From an uncultured Acidobacteriia bacterium (lineage in GTDB: Bacteria > Acidobacteriota > Terriglobia > Bryobacterales > Bryobacteraceae), in contig CAIQWJ010000097.1 of NCBI GenBank assembly GCA_903875575.1, positions 62,001 through 126,000 of the forward strand: a DNA stretch of 64,000 bases. Reading direction: 5' to 3'. The notes under the pieces were generated by a model. It made no database searches, was not told where the DNA came from, and saw only the letters and a program-made list of their open reading frames with translations. Shown piece after piece: positions 34,343 through 43,759 of the stretch (the stretch's first letter is position 1; each line of letters starts with the position of its first letter). The position numbers were made by a program, and so were the translations under genes.

Positions 34343-35242
34343 ATGGCAAAACTTGGATTCCTCGGCCTCGGCCTGATGGGCTACCCCATGGCTCGTAACC
34401 TCCTCCGCGCCGGACACACCGTCGCTCTCTGGTCCAACACCGGCAGCAAGGCCACCCAACTCGCCGCCGAAGTCGGCGGCACCGCCGCCGTCGTCTGCGC
34501 CAGCCCCGCTGAAGTCGCCGGCCAGTCCGACGTCGTCTTCCTCTGTGTCGGCGACACCGCCATGGCCGAAACCGTCATCCTCGGTAAAAACGGCATTATC
34601 GAAGGCGGACGCAAAGGCCTCGTCGTCGTCGACGCCAGCACCATCAGCCCCTCCGCCAGTGTCCGCATCGGCGAAACCCTCGCCGCCGCCGGAATCGACT
34701 TCCTCGGAGCGCCCGTCACCGGTTCCACCCCCGGGGCCATCAACGCCACCCTTACCTTTATGGTCGGCGGCGACGAGACGGTCTACAACGCCGTCCTGCC
34801 CCTGCTGGAAGTCATGGGCAAGAAACTCTACTATTGCGGCGGCCCCGGTATGGGTCTCCACGCCAAGCTGACCCAAAACCTCGTCCTCTCCAACATCCTC
34901 CAGGCGTTCAACGAGGGCATCGTCCTCAGCACCAAAGCCGGCGTCCCCCCCGCGCTCATGCTCGACATCCTCTCCAACAGCGCGGCCAAGAGTGGCCTGA
35001 TCGAGTACAAAGCCCCCTTCGTCCTCCGCCGCGACTTCACCACCAACTTCTCCGTAAAATGGATGCACAAGGACATCGGACTGATGTTGGATTCGGGAGA
35101 AGAGCTCGATGTGCCCCTTCCGCTGACCGCGCTGACCCGCCAAATGTTCCAGGCCGCCATCTCCTCCGGCCATGGCGAAGAGGATATCTGCTCTACAATC
35201 AACGTATTAGAAGACTTCGCCAAAATCCAGGTGAAGGGGTAG
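34343..35242 (+). CDS. 3-hydroxyisobutyrate dehydrogenase family oxidoreductase
   Basis: The 299-residue protein starts with the NAD(P) motif GFLGLGLMGYPMARNL (residues 5-20). The substrate loop VDASTISPSASVRIG, GAPVTGSTPGA and the catalytic lysine in GMGLHAKLTQN follow in the family order. Members reduce or oxidise small beta-hydroxyacids (3-hydroxyisobutyrate, tartronate semialdehyde) or succinic semialdehyde. The exact substrate is not evident, and no valine catabolism genes are nearby. Confidence 0.88.
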   Translation: MAKLGFLGLGLMGYPMARNLLRAGHTVALWSNTGSKATQLAAEVGGTAAVVCASPAEVAGQSDVVFLCVGDTAMAETVILGKNGIIEGGRKGLVVVDASTISPSASVRIGETLAAAGIDFLGAPVTGSTPGAINATLTFMVGGDETVYNAVLPLLEVMGKKLYYCGGPGMGLHAKLTQNLVLSNILQAFNEGIVLSTKAGVPPALMLDILSNSAAKSGLIEYKAPFVLRRDFTTNFSVKWMHKDIGLMLDSGEELDVPLPLTALTRQMFQAAISSGHGEEDICSTINVLEDFAKIQVKG

Positions 35243-35287
35243 TGCCAAGTTACGGCTTGGCTACCAAAAATAATATTTAAATTTCTA

Positions 35288-35325
35288 TTGATTCCAAATT
35301 CAGTTTATTCTATTATTGGAATCAA
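35288..35325. repeat. Inverted repeat in an AT-rich gap
   Basis: TTGATTCCAA (35288-35297) and TTGGAATCAA (35316-35325) form a perfect 10-bp stem with an 18-base AT-rich loop, about 45 bases after the dehydrogenase stop. No T-run follows, so terminator function is uncertain. The rest of the 35243-35521 gap shows no gene. Confidence 0.45.
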
Positions 35326-35521
35326 GCCGGGGAGGTTTTTGAGTACTCCCACCAAAGCGAGACTAACCTCTAAACTGAAAGACCCCTGAAGCATCCTCCC
35401 CGGCGCCCGTAAGGGTTTGGGTCTCGCAAAATCTTCAACAGAACCAAGTACTTGCACCACCCCTTTCCCTCTACCCCGTAACCGGTTACCGCGCGTCCAA
35501 CATGGTATGATCAGGCAGGTT

Positions 35522-36748
35522 ATGTCGAACCGCACGCTGACGATTCTGGGCTGTACAGGCTCCATCGGCACCAACACTTTAGATGTCGTCCGACAGAACC
35601 CGGACCGGTTTCGCGTCTACGCGCTCGTTGCCGGTCGCAACATCCAGCTTCTCGCTGAACAGATCCAGGAATTCAAGCCCCAGGTCGCCGTCGTCGAAGC
35701 CGCTGAAGATGTAGACCGCCTCCGCGCCCTCCTGCCCGCATCCCACATTCCCGAACTCTTGAGTGGTGCCGCAGCCCGCGTTCAGGTCTCCATCGCGCCC
35801 GAAATCGATACCGTGATGTCGTCCATCGTCGGCGTTGCCGGTCTCGACGCCACCTATCAGGCTGTTTGCCACAAGAAACGGATCGGCCTCGCCAACAAGG
35901 AAGTCCTGGTCTCCGGCGGTCAACTCGTCATGGATGCCGTCCGCCGTCACGGCACCGAACTGATCCCCGTCGATTCCGAACACAACGGCGCTCACCAGTG
36001 CCTCCGGGCTGGCCTCCGCACGGAAGCCCGCAAACTGATCCTGACCGCGTCGGGCGGTCCGTTCCGGACCACTCCCAGGGAAGCGCTGGACCACGTGACC
36101 CCCGCTGACGCCCTGAAGCATCCAACATGGAAGATGGGCGACCGCATTACGATCGACTCGGCCACCTTGATGAATAAAGGTTTCGAAGTCATTGAAGCCC
36201 ACTGGCTGTTCGATTTTCCGCCCGAGGCGATTGAAGTCGTGGTGCACCCGCAGTCCTCGGTGCATGCCATGGTCGAATACGAAGATGGCACCGTGATTGC
36301 CCAGATTTCAGCGACGGATATGAGGATGCCCATCCAATACGCGCTCACATGGCCCGACCGGGCACCCGCTCCGGTGCCGCGCATCGATTGGACGCAGGCA
36401 CGCCACTGGGAATTCCACGCGCCGGATTTCGATAAGTTCCGTCTGCTCGGCCTCGCTTATGAATCCTTACAGCGTGGAGGCGCGTCCTCCTGTATTCTGA
36501 ACGCTGCCGACGAAATTGCTGTTGCCGCTTTCCTGGGTGGCAGGCTGCGCTTCCCCGCCATCGCGCGGGTAGTGGAAGAGACGCTGAACCAAATGCCCTT
36601 CCGGCAACCGGCCAGCGTAGCTGAGATACTGGAAATTGACGGGGAAGCGCGCCGTAAAGCGCAGTCCGTGATTGATGCGAACGCCGTCGCGTTTGGCCCG
36701 CTGAACACTGCGGCGCTTGCAACGCCGGCGGGACTGGGTGATAAATAA
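35522..36748 (+). CDS. dxr: 1-deoxy-D-xylulose-5-phosphate reductoisomerase
   Basis: ATG 35522 (MSNRTLTILGCTGSIG) is preceded by AGGcAGG and matches family starts; 35 upstream codons are open but not needed. The 408-residue enzyme makes 2-C-methylerythritol 4-phosphate in the non-mevalonate isoprenoid pathway. NADPH motif GCTGSIGTNTLDV, the metal/substrate motif PVDSEHNGAHQ (more often SEHNAIFQ), SGGPFR and the flexible-loop LMNKGFEVIEAHWLF are present. rseP follows 3 bases later, a pairing common in bacteria. It supplies precursors for hopanoids, whose genes lie at 17-21 kb. Confidence 0.95.
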   Translation: MSNRTLTILGCTGSIGTNTLDVVRQNPDRFRVYALVAGRNIQLLAEQIQEFKPQVAVVEAAEDVDRLRALLPASHIPELLSGAAARVQVSIAPEIDTVMSSIVGVAGLDATYQAVCHKKRIGLANKEVLVSGGQLVMDAVRRHGTELIPVDSEHNGAHQCLRAGLRTEARKLILTASGGPFRTTPREALDHVTPADALKHPTWKMGDRITIDSATLMNKGFEVIEAHWLFDFPPEAIEVVVHPQSSVHAMVEYEDGTVIAQISATDMRMPIQYALTWPDRAPAPVPRIDWTQARHWEFHAPDFDKFRLLGLAYESLQRGGASSCILNAADEIAVAAFLGGRLRFPAIARVVEETLNQMPFRQPASVAEILEIDGEARRKAQSVIDANAVAFGPLNTAALATPAGLGDK

Positions 36749-36751
36749 ATT

Positions 36752-38128
36752 ATGATGACGCTTCTGTCCAACCTGTGGTGGCTGCTGGTCCTGATCGGCG
36801 TCATGATCCTGGTCCACGAACTGGGGCATTTCTGGGCCGCCCGCGCGTTCAAAGTCAAAGTGGACGTCTTCAGTTTCGGTTTTGGTCCCCGCCTCTTCGG
36901 CTTCAAACGCGGCGATACCGATTACCGCTTTTCCCTGTTCCTGTTCGGCGGCTACGTCAAGATGGTGGGCGATCAGCCCGGCGACGCCCATGCCGGTGAC
37001 CCCGATGGTTTTCTCGCCAAGCCTCGCTGGCAGCGCCTGATCATCGCTTTTGCCGGTCCCTTCATGAACGTGGTGCTCGCGATTGCCGTACTGACCGGGC
37101 TCTACATGGTCTCGTTTGAAAAAATTCTCGATGACAAGGGTGCCGTCGTCGGTCACATCGTGGCCGATTCCCCCGCTGCGAAAGCGGGAATCGTCGCCGG
37201 CGACAAGATCGTGAAGCTCGATGGCACGGTGAATCCCGATTGGGAAGACATTCTCACCCGCGAAATCGAACGCGTGGATCGTCCCATCGCCGTCGCGGTG
37301 GAACGCGATGGACGCATCTTTAACACCACAGTGACGCCGCTCCTCGATGAAAAATCCGGCATGGGCGACGCTGGCTGGGAAGGCCAGAATGTCATTCAGG
37401 TTGGTAGTGTCAGCGAAGGTATGCCGGCCGCCACCGCCGGTCTCCGGAAGGGCGACGTGCTGCTCAAGGTCAACGGCACCGCCATCCACTCGCGCTACAC
37501 GCTGCCGGATATCATTCGCCGCAGCGAAGGTAAGCCTGTGACCGTAGAATACGCGCGCACGGTTCCGGGTTCGGCGACATCGAAATCAGAAACCGTGGTA
37601 AACACCGCCACCATGGTGCCTCAGTATAAGGCGATGGACGGCCCGGCCCGCTGGATGATCGGCGTGGGACCGGAAGTGAAATGGAATATCCAGAAGACGA
37701 GCCTGTCTTTGCCCGCAGCCCTGAACGAATCGGTGAAGCAGAATTCGAAGTTCGCCACCCTCATCGTGGAAATGTTGCGTGGCATTGTGGAGCGGCGCGT
37801 TCCGGCGAAGAATCTGTCGGGCCCGATCGGCATCGCCGGTCAGGCGACTCAGGCTGCGAAAGAAGGTCCGTCATCCTTCCTGACTCTCATGAGCATGGTA
37901 AGCCTGAACCTTGCCATCCTGAATCTTCTGCCAATCCCGATTCTCGATGGTGCCATGATTCTTACCCTCCTGATCGAAATGGTCATGGGTCGCGACATCA
38001 GCCTGAACGTCAAGGAAGGCATGCTCAAGGTCGGCTTCGTGTTCCTCATGATGCTGATGGTTTTCGTGCTTTACAACGATATTGCCCGGCGGATTGCACC
38101 GGGTCTGCTGCTCGGACTCTTTTCCTGA
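36752..38128 (+). CDS. rseP: RIP metalloprotease RseP (site-2 protease)
   Basis: The 458-residue intramembrane zinc protease has HELGH at H22-H26 in the first helix and NLLPIPILDGA in the third helix for the second metal-ligand region. Two PDZ domains lie between, near 125-200 and 215-300 (GSVSEGMPAATAGLRKGDVL). It cleaves anti-sigma factors or remnant signal peptides in the inner membrane. It is coupled to dxr. No anti-sigma factor is in the window. Confidence 0.93.
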   Translation: MMTLLSNLWWLLVLIGVMILVHELGHFWAARAFKVKVDVFSFGFGPRLFGFKRGDTDYRFSLFLFGGYVKMVGDQPGDAHAGDPDGFLAKPRWQRLIIAFAGPFMNVVLAIAVLTGLYMVSFEKILDDKGAVVGHIVADSPAAKAGIVAGDKIVKLDGTVNPDWEDILTREIERVDRPIAVAVERDGRIFNTTVTPLLDEKSGMGDAGWEGQNVIQVGSVSEGMPAATAGLRKGDVLLKVNGTAIHSRYTLPDIIRRSEGKPVTVEYARTVPGSATSKSETVVNTATMVPQYKAMDGPARWMIGVGPEVKWNIQKTSLSLPAALNESVKQNSKFATLIVEMLRGIVERRVPAKNLSGPIGIAGQATQAAKEGPSSFLTLMSMVSLNLAILNLLPIPILDGAMILTLLIEMVMGRDISLNVKEGMLKVGFVFLMMLMVFVLYNDIARRIAPGLLLGLFS

Positions 38129-38169
38129 GGGTCCGGCGATCGTTCCGCAGTACGAATCGGGGGTTCCTT

Positions 38170-41100
38170 ATGATGAAGTCGAAACGGTTCGTGACGCTGG
38201 CGCTGCTGGCATTGGCCTGCCGACTTGCGGCATCGGCGGCAACGCAAACCATCTCGTTCGATCCGATTCCCAACCAGACCCTGGGCGTTTCGCCGTTTCC
38301 GGTTGCCGCTCAGGCCAGTTCCGGCCTTCCTGTTGTTTTTACTTCCACAACTCCGGCCGTATGTAAAACCTCCGGCAACCTCGTCGTGCTTCTGAGTGCG
38401 GGCCCCTGCTTCGTCACAGCCAGTCAGTCCGGCAATTCCGCCTTCAGCGCCGCAACCCCTGTCACACGGAGTTTCACCGTGAGTCAGGCGAAGCCTGCCG
38501 GGACGTTAGTTCCCGCCGCGGGCACAAACTCCGCAGGTACCTTTCCCGTCGCCGCCGCAGCCGGCGATTTCAACGGCGACGGCATTCAGGATCTCGCCGT
38601 CACAAGCGGGCCCAATGGCACCGTCACGATTCTCCTCGGCAATTCCTCAGGTGGCTTTACCGCCTCCGGCGCTCCCGTAGCCGTTCCTTTTTATCCCAAC
38701 GCTCTGGCGGTCGGTGACTTCAATGGCGACGGCTTACCGGATCTCGCGGTGTCCCAGGGCATCGGCAACTCCGTCACCATCCTGCTCGGCAAGGGCGCGG
38801 GTGCTTTTGCTGTTTCCGGCAGCCCGATTGCCGTTGGAAAAGAGCCCGTTTCCATCGCCGTGGGCGATTTTAACAACGACGGAATTCAGGATCTGGCGAC
38901 CGCCAATCTCACCACCGGCAACGTCTCCATCCTGTTGGGGAACGGCCTCGGTGGGTTCGCTAACGCTCCGGGTAGTCCTGTGACGGCTGGCACCTTCGCC
39001 TCGTCGGTCGCGGTCGGCGATTTCAATGGCGATGGCTTTCAGGATCTTGCGATTGCCAACGAAGGCTCCAGTAATGTGACAGTCCTGCTGGGCAGCGGCA
39101 CCGGGGCTTTCGCACCGGCCACGGGCGGTCCCTTCACCGTGGGCCTCGGCCCCCAATCCGTCGTCGCGGGCGATTTCAACGGCGACGGGCTCCTGGATTT
39201 TGCCACCGCGAATTCCCAGAACAACAACGTGACGGTGATGCTGGGCAACGGCCTTGGCGGGTTCTCCGCCGCTCCCGGCAGCCCCTTCGGCGTGGGGCAG
39301 TATCCCCTGGCAGTTGTCGCCGGCGATTTCAATGGCGATGGCATTCAGGATCTGGCCACTGTCAACAATTCGGACAATTCCGTGACGGTTCTGATCGGCG
39401 CCGCCTCCGGCCCGCGGTTTGCCCCTGCCCTCGGCGCATTCGCCGCCGGGAGCGCACCTTCGTCTCCCATTGCGGGCGATTTCAACGGAGATGGCATTCA
39501 GGATCTGGCCACCCTCAGTTACAACGGCGGTACCGTCGGCGTCCTCCTTGGTGCTAAAGCGACCACCAGCGCCGCGCTGACCACCTCGTCGGCTGCCACC
39601 ATCCTGGCCAGCCAGTCCGTACCCCTGACGCTGACGGTCTCCAATATTGTCGGCGGTTTCGCCACCCCCTCCGGTACCGCGACGTTTCTCGATGGCTCCA
39701 CTACCCTCGGTGCCGCCAGCCAGACGTCCAGCCCCTTCACTTTCACGGCGAGCGGCCTCGCCGCCGGCAGCCATACCCTCACCGCCAGCTTTTCGGGTGA
39801 CGCGCGCAACGTGTCCTCCACCAGTAACAGCGTCGCCATTCAGGTCAGCACGGGCGGTTTGAAGGCCCAGACTATCGCCTTCACAACGCCTGTGCCCGTT
39901 ACGCTTCCGGCATCGCCGTTCGCCCTGACGGCCACAGCGACCTCCGGCCTGACCGTGACCTTCATTTCCAGCACAACCAGTGTCTGCACCGTCAGTGGTG
40001 CCACGCTGACGCCTTTGGCAGCCGGTACCTGTACCGTCACCGCGTCCCAGACAGGCGACCCTACCTGGGCGGCCGCCACTCCGGTCACTCAATCGTTCAC
40101 CATCAGCGCGGCCTCGAGCGGTGGAGGCGGAGGTGGTGGTGGTGGCGGAGGCGGCGGCAACCCTCTGAGCGTCTCGCCCGCCGCTGTGACGATCAGTGCG
40201 CCGGTGGGCTCTGCCTCGGCCAGCCAGTCGGTCACCATCAGTTACCAGACCTTCACCCAGGGCGCACCCACCTGGAGCAGTAACTTCAACACGAATACGG
40301 GCGGGGCCTGGATCGGTGTTTCGCCCGCCTCCGGCACCATGACGCAGGCTTCGTACGCGGGCTTCCTCTACACCTACACGGCGACCGTGAACATCACGGC
40401 GAACCCGAACGGCATTGCGGCTGGCTCCAGCAATACCGGTGCGGTCAACTTTGCGGCCGGGAGCGGAATCGCCTCGGTGGCTGTCACGTTCAACGTCACC
40501 AATCAGGTTCTGCCTGCCCCCACAGGAGGCATCGCCAACGCCGCCAGCGCAGGTCAGGCCACCCCCTCAGTCGTCTCGGTTGGCAGCTACATCGCCATCT
40601 ACGGCACGCAACTGGCTGGCACCGGCAGTCCGTTCGTGACCACCACGAACCTGCCCACCACCCTGAACGGAACTCAGTTGACTCTTGGCGGCATTCCCAT
40701 GCCTCTGCTTTACGCCGCCAGCGGTCAGGTGGACGCCATCGTTCCCCAGGGACTTTCACCGAACAACTCTTACCCACTTATTGTGACCACAGGTCAGCTG
40801 CAGTCGCTGCCAATCATGCTGGTGGTGAAAGAACTCCAGCCCGGAATCTACACGGTGGATACCTCGGGTTCCGGCCCCGGCATCGTGACCGATTCCTTCA
40901 CCGGTCAGTTGATCAACGCGGCAAATCCGGCGAAAGCCAACGAATTTCTGACGATTTATTCGACAGGTCTGGGGCCCGTGCTGGGCTCGAACGGCGAGGC
41001 CGCCCCGGCTGATGGAACCGTCACCCCGCTCACGACACTGTACTCCACCGTATCGACGGTGACGGCGACGCTCGGCGGCGTGAGTACGCCGGTAACCTTC

Positions 41101-41259
41101 TCCGGGCTCACGCCGACGTTCGTCGGCCTGTACCAGGTCAACGTGAAGGTGCCTGCCAGCATAACGCCGGGCAGCAACGTCCCGCTGGTCATCACGGCAA
41201 CCGACCCGAAGACAGGCGCCACCGGCGTATCGAATTCTGTCGCGATCTCAGTTCAGTGA
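38170..41259 (+). CDS. Large secreted FG-GAP repeat protein with Ig-like and Solibacter C-terminal domains
   Basis: ATG 38170 begins a signal peptide (MMKSKRFVTLALLALACRLA); the long open frame upstream overlaps rseP and is spurious. About 1,029 residues follow: an opening beta domain, seven FG-GAP-like units with GDFNGDG or GDFNNDG calcium loops, a Big-type Ig domain (SGTATFLDGSTTLG), and a second domain like the opening one (CTVSGATLTPLAAGTCTVTA). A 12-13-Gly linker near 40120-40158 precedes a BACON-like segment and a C-terminal TIGR03437-type domain (NAASAGQATPSVVSVGSYIA). It is probably an exported adhesin-like protein. The TIGR03437-type end is characteristic of Solibacter relatives. Confidence 0.88.
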   Translation: MMKSKRFVTLALLALACRLAASAATQTISFDPIPNQTLGVSPFPVAAQASSGLPVVFTSTTPAVCKTSGNLVVLLSAGPCFVTASQSGNSAFSAATPVTRSFTVSQAKPAGTLVPAAGTNSAGTFPVAAAAGDFNGDGIQDLAVTSGPNGTVTILLGNSSGGFTASGAPVAVPFYPNALAVGDFNGDGLPDLAVSQGIGNSVTILLGKGAGAFAVSGSPIAVGKEPVSIAVGDFNNDGIQDLATANLTTGNVSILLGNGLGGFANAPGSPVTAGTFASSVAVGDFNGDGFQDLAIANEGSSNVTVLLGSGTGAFAPATGGPFTVGLGPQSVVAGDFNGDGLLDFATANSQNNNVTVMLGNGLGGFSAAPGSPFGVGQYPLAVVAGDFNGDGIQDLATVNNSDNSVTVLIGAASGPRFAPALGAFAAGSAPSSPIAGDFNGDGIQDLATLSYNGGTVGVLLGAKATTSAALTTSSAATILASQSVPLTLTVSNIVGGFATPSGTATFLDGSTTLGAASQTSSPFTFTASGLAAGSHTLTASFSGDARNVSSTSNSVAIQVSTGGLKAQTIAFTTPVPVTLPASPFALTATATSGLTVTFISSTTSVCTVSGATLTPLAAGTCTVTASQTGDPTWAAATPVTQSFTISAASSGGGGGGGGGGGGGNPLSVSPAAVTISAPVGSASASQSVTISYQTFTQGAPTWSSNFNTNTGGAWIGVSPASGTMTQASYAGFLYTYTATVNITANPNGIAAGSSNTGAVNFAAGSGIASVAVTFNVTNQVLPAPTGGIANAASAGQATPSVVSVGSYIAIYGTQLAGTGSPFVTTTNLPTTLNGTQLTLGGIPMPLLYAASGQVDAIVPQGLSPNNSYPLIVTTGQLQSLPIMLVVKELQPGIYTVDTSGSGPGIVTDSFTGQLINAANPAKANEFLTIYSTGLGPVLGSNGEAAPADGTVTPLTTLYSTVSTVTATLGGVSTPVTFSGLTPTFVGLYQVNVKVPASITPGSNVPLVITATDPKTGATGVSNSVAISVQ

Positions 41260-41291
41260 GCAGTAATTCCCGGGCGGACCGATTCTGTTCT

Positions 41292-41729
41292 TCAAGCCGG
41301 CGCGGCAATTTTGTCCCGCCACTGCGGTGCAAGCTGCTGGAAGTCCTTCACATTGAAGGTCAGGATTCGGTCAATCTCCAGCGCTACCGCGCACCGCAGA
41401 TGCAGCGCATCGTAAACTTTGCCGCTTCGCCATCCTCCAGCGGCCATTTCACGAATTACTTCCGTGTAGTCGTAAGGCGTGAGCGGGGCTACCGTGATCC
41501 ACGGCAGGAAGTTGTCCTCAATGATTCGTAGCGCTTCGCTGGGATGAATGCGTGGCACCAACGGCGCGCTCGTCAGAATCGCATACGTTTCAGCCAGCGC
41601 ATGCTGCGACATCCAGCCGCGATGCTCCGATTTTCGAACCAGTGCGACTGCCGCGAGCGCCTGGGCATGATGCGGATGGCTTGCGGATGATGCGGCCACC
41701 AGGACGGACGTGTCGAACAAAAAATTCAC
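41292..41729 (-). CDS. vapC: VapC-type PIN-domain toxin (second)
   Basis: The 145-residue PIN protein has D6 in MNFLFDTSVLVAAS, E in HALAETYAIL, D in VYDALHLRCA and D in LTFNVKDFQQL, so the four acidic positions are intact. It overlaps its antitoxin gene by four bases. Its 3' end converges on the FG-GAP gene. Confidence 0.88.
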   Translation of the reverse strand: MNFLFDTSVLVAASSASHPHHAQALAAVALVRKSEHRGWMSQHALAETYAILTSAPLVPRIHPSEALRIIEDNFLPWITVAPLTPYDYTEVIREMAAGGWRSGKVYDALHLRCAVALEIDRILTFNVKDFQQLAPQWRDKIAAPA

Positions 41730-41986
41730 AGCCCCGAAACCCGCCGTTGTCGTTCGATACGCTCGTGCTCAATATGCCGATCCCACTCGAAGCCCCGTGG
41801 CGCGACCCCCTGATGAACCCAGAAACCGTTCTCTTGCACCATGGCAGGCAATTCCATTGCCGGTTTCAGGGTCAGACATCCTTCGTTTTCTTCCACTTCC
41901 AGACTCATGCCAGCACGAAATCCGAGCCGGTCCCGCAACGGTTTCGGCACCACGATCCGTCCGGCGTTATCAATGGTGAGCGTCAT
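41726..41986 (-). CDS. vapB: AbrB/MazE-type antitoxin
   Basis: From ATG 41986 the protein has 86 residues: a swapped-hairpin AbrB domain (MTLTIDNAGRIVVPKPLRDR, LGFRAGMSLEVEE) and a C-terminal toxin-binding tail. An upstream ATG at 42064 would add 26 residues unlike the family. CCAT-AAATA-ATGG (about 41988-42000) is a small palindrome just upstream and a possible operator. Confidence 0.85.
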   Translation of the reverse strand: MTLTIDNAGRIVVPKPLRDRLGFRAGMSLEVEENEGCLTLKPAMELPAMVQENGFWVHQGVAPRGFEWDRHIEHERIERQRRVSGL

Positions 41987-42105
41987 ACCATAAATAATGG
42001 CACGTGGCTTTTCCTTTGGCAAGCAGCCCTGAATTTCCCGATTTTCCAGGAACCTTTCCTGCACCTACACAACCCCGCCAATCATCTGTTAACCTGACAA
42101 AGCCA

Positions 42106-43692
42106 ATGGAGTGTTCGTGTATCCGCCAGACGGATCTTCCCCATACCTCGAAACTGTTCGCCGACCTCGTCTACCATTTCGACCGGGTTGAGGACCTTTA
42201 CCCCTGGCGTCCCAACAGCCTGACCGCCATCGAACAGGCCGCCCGCGCCACCCAAAACGCCTTCCCCGACGATCACCGCGCCGCCATCGTGAGCGCCCTC
42301 ACGCCCCTCAACAACGGCAATCCATCTCTCGAAAAGCTCGCCCGGCCCGGCGTTGTCGCCATCGTGACCGGCCAGCAGGTCGGCCTCTTCTCCGGCCCTG
42401 CCTACACGGTCTACAAGGCGCTTACCGCTATCAAAATCGCCCGCCAACTGGACGCCAAAGGTATTCCCGCCGTTCCCGTCTTCTGGCTCGCCACGGAAGA
42501 TCACGATCTTGCCGAGGTCGATCACGTTTACGTCTTCGGTGCCGACCACCAGCCTGTCCGTCTGGCCGCCAAACATCCTGCCGCGAACGGTACCCGGCCC
42601 GTTGGCGGCGTGGTACTCGAAGACCTCCCGCTCGCCGACCTCCGCGCCGCCCTCGCCGGCCTGCCCTTTGCCGACGAAGCCGCCGCCCTTGTTACCCATG
42701 CCTATCAGCCTGGCTCCACTATGGGAGCCGCCTTCGCCGCCCTCATCCGCGAACTCTTCGCGCCCTACGGCCTCCTGCTGATCGATCCCATGGACCCGGG
42801 TATCCGCGCCGTCGCCGCCCCCTTCATGGCCGAAGCCGTCCTTCGCATGCCGGAATTGGTGGAAGCCCTCACCGCACGCAACGCCGCCCTCGCGGCTCGC
42901 GGCTACCATGCGCAGGTTCTCGTCGACAAACAGACGTCCCTCGCCTTCCTGCTCGAAGACGGCCACCGCATTGCCCTCAAGCACGCCAATGGCGATTTCG
43001 CCACGCACCACCGCAAGTGGACCGCCGCCGAACTCAGCACACGCGCCGCCAGCCTCTCCCCCAACGCGCTGCTCCGTCCCGTTTTACAGGACTACCTGCT
43101 GCCCACAGCAGCCTACGTCGGGGGGCCCGCCGAACTGGCCTATCTGGCGCAGTCCCGCGTTCTCTATGACAAGCTCCTCGGACGCCAGCCAGTAGCCTTT
43201 CCCCGCGCCGGTTTCACGCTGCGCGATGATCGCGCTGCCAAACGTATGCGTCGCTACAAACTGGAACTGCCCGGCCTGTTGACCAACGATCAGACCCTCC
43301 AGGCAGCCATGTCCGCGCAACTGGTGCCCGCGGAACTCCGTGCGAGCCTGGCCTCCACGCAGCAAGCCATCTCACTCGCGCTCGATTCGCTCAGCACGGA
43401 CCTCGGCGGCTTCGATGTTTCTCTCAACGGAGCCCTCGCGACGAGCCGCCGCAAGATCGAATACCAGATGGGCAAGATCGCCCGCAAGACAGCCTCGCAG
43501 ATGATGGCCCGCGACGAACAGGCCGCGGTCGATGCGAAGTCGCTCTCCGGCCTCGTGTTTCCGGAAAAGCATTTGCAGGAGCGTTTGTATTCCATCGTGC
43601 CGTTCCTCGCCAGGTTCGGCCCGGGCCTGATCCAGGAGATCTACGATCAGGTGGAAATCGAAAGCCCCGATCACCGCGTGCTTACGGTTTAA
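42106..43692 (+). CDS. bshC: Bacillithiol biosynthesis cysteine-adding enzyme BshC
   Basis: Starting at ATG 42106 (MECSCIRQTD), the protein has 528 residues. It shows the BshC landmarks VAIVTGQQVGLFSGPAYTVY near residue 86, PVFWLATEDHDLAEV near 127, GGPAELAYLAQ near 345 and a coiled C-terminal region (SRRKIEYQMGKIARKT). BshC joins cysteine to GlcN-malate as the last step of bacillithiol synthesis. bshA and bshB are not in this window. The 34 upstream codons overlap the vapB promoter and are not family-like. Confidence 0.93.
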   Translation: MECSCIRQTDLPHTSKLFADLVYHFDRVEDLYPWRPNSLTAIEQAARATQNAFPDDHRAAIVSALTPLNNGNPSLEKLARPGVVAIVTGQQVGLFSGPAYTVYKALTAIKIARQLDAKGIPAVPVFWLATEDHDLAEVDHVYVFGADHQPVRLAAKHPAANGTRPVGGVVLEDLPLADLRAALAGLPFADEAAALVTHAYQPGSTMGAAFAALIRELFAPYGLLLIDPMDPGIRAVAAPFMAEAVLRMPELVEALTARNAALAARGYHAQVLVDKQTSLAFLLEDGHRIALKHANGDFATHHRKWTAAELSTRAASLSPNALLRPVLQDYLLPTAAYVGGPAELAYLAQSRVLYDKLLGRQPVAFPRAGFTLRDDRAAKRMRRYKLELPGLLTNDQTLQAAMSAQLVPAELRASLASTQQAISLALDSLSTDLGGFDVSLNGALATSRRKIEYQMGKIARKTASQMMARDEQAAVDAKSLSGLVFPEKHLQERLYSIVPFLARFGPGLIQEIYDQVEIESPDHRVLTV

Positions 43693-43759
43693 GCGCCCAG
43701 ACGTAGCCGCACCCGGAAACCGACTGCGCGCGCCCGCTCCGTTATATAATCCATCCAAC

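Noticed and set aside
34208-35173. Long minus-strand frame opposite the 3-hydroxyisobutyrate dehydrogenase gene
   Set aside because: Gly/Asp-rich shadow of a GC-rich gene; the plus-strand protein has clear family motifs.
35305-35577. 90-codon minus-strand frame upstream of dxr
   Set aside because: It covers the dxr start in antisense and has no motif or ribosome site.
37681-38169. Upstream extension of the FG-GAP gene
   Set aside because: It overlaps rseP in another frame; a signal peptide starts at 38170.
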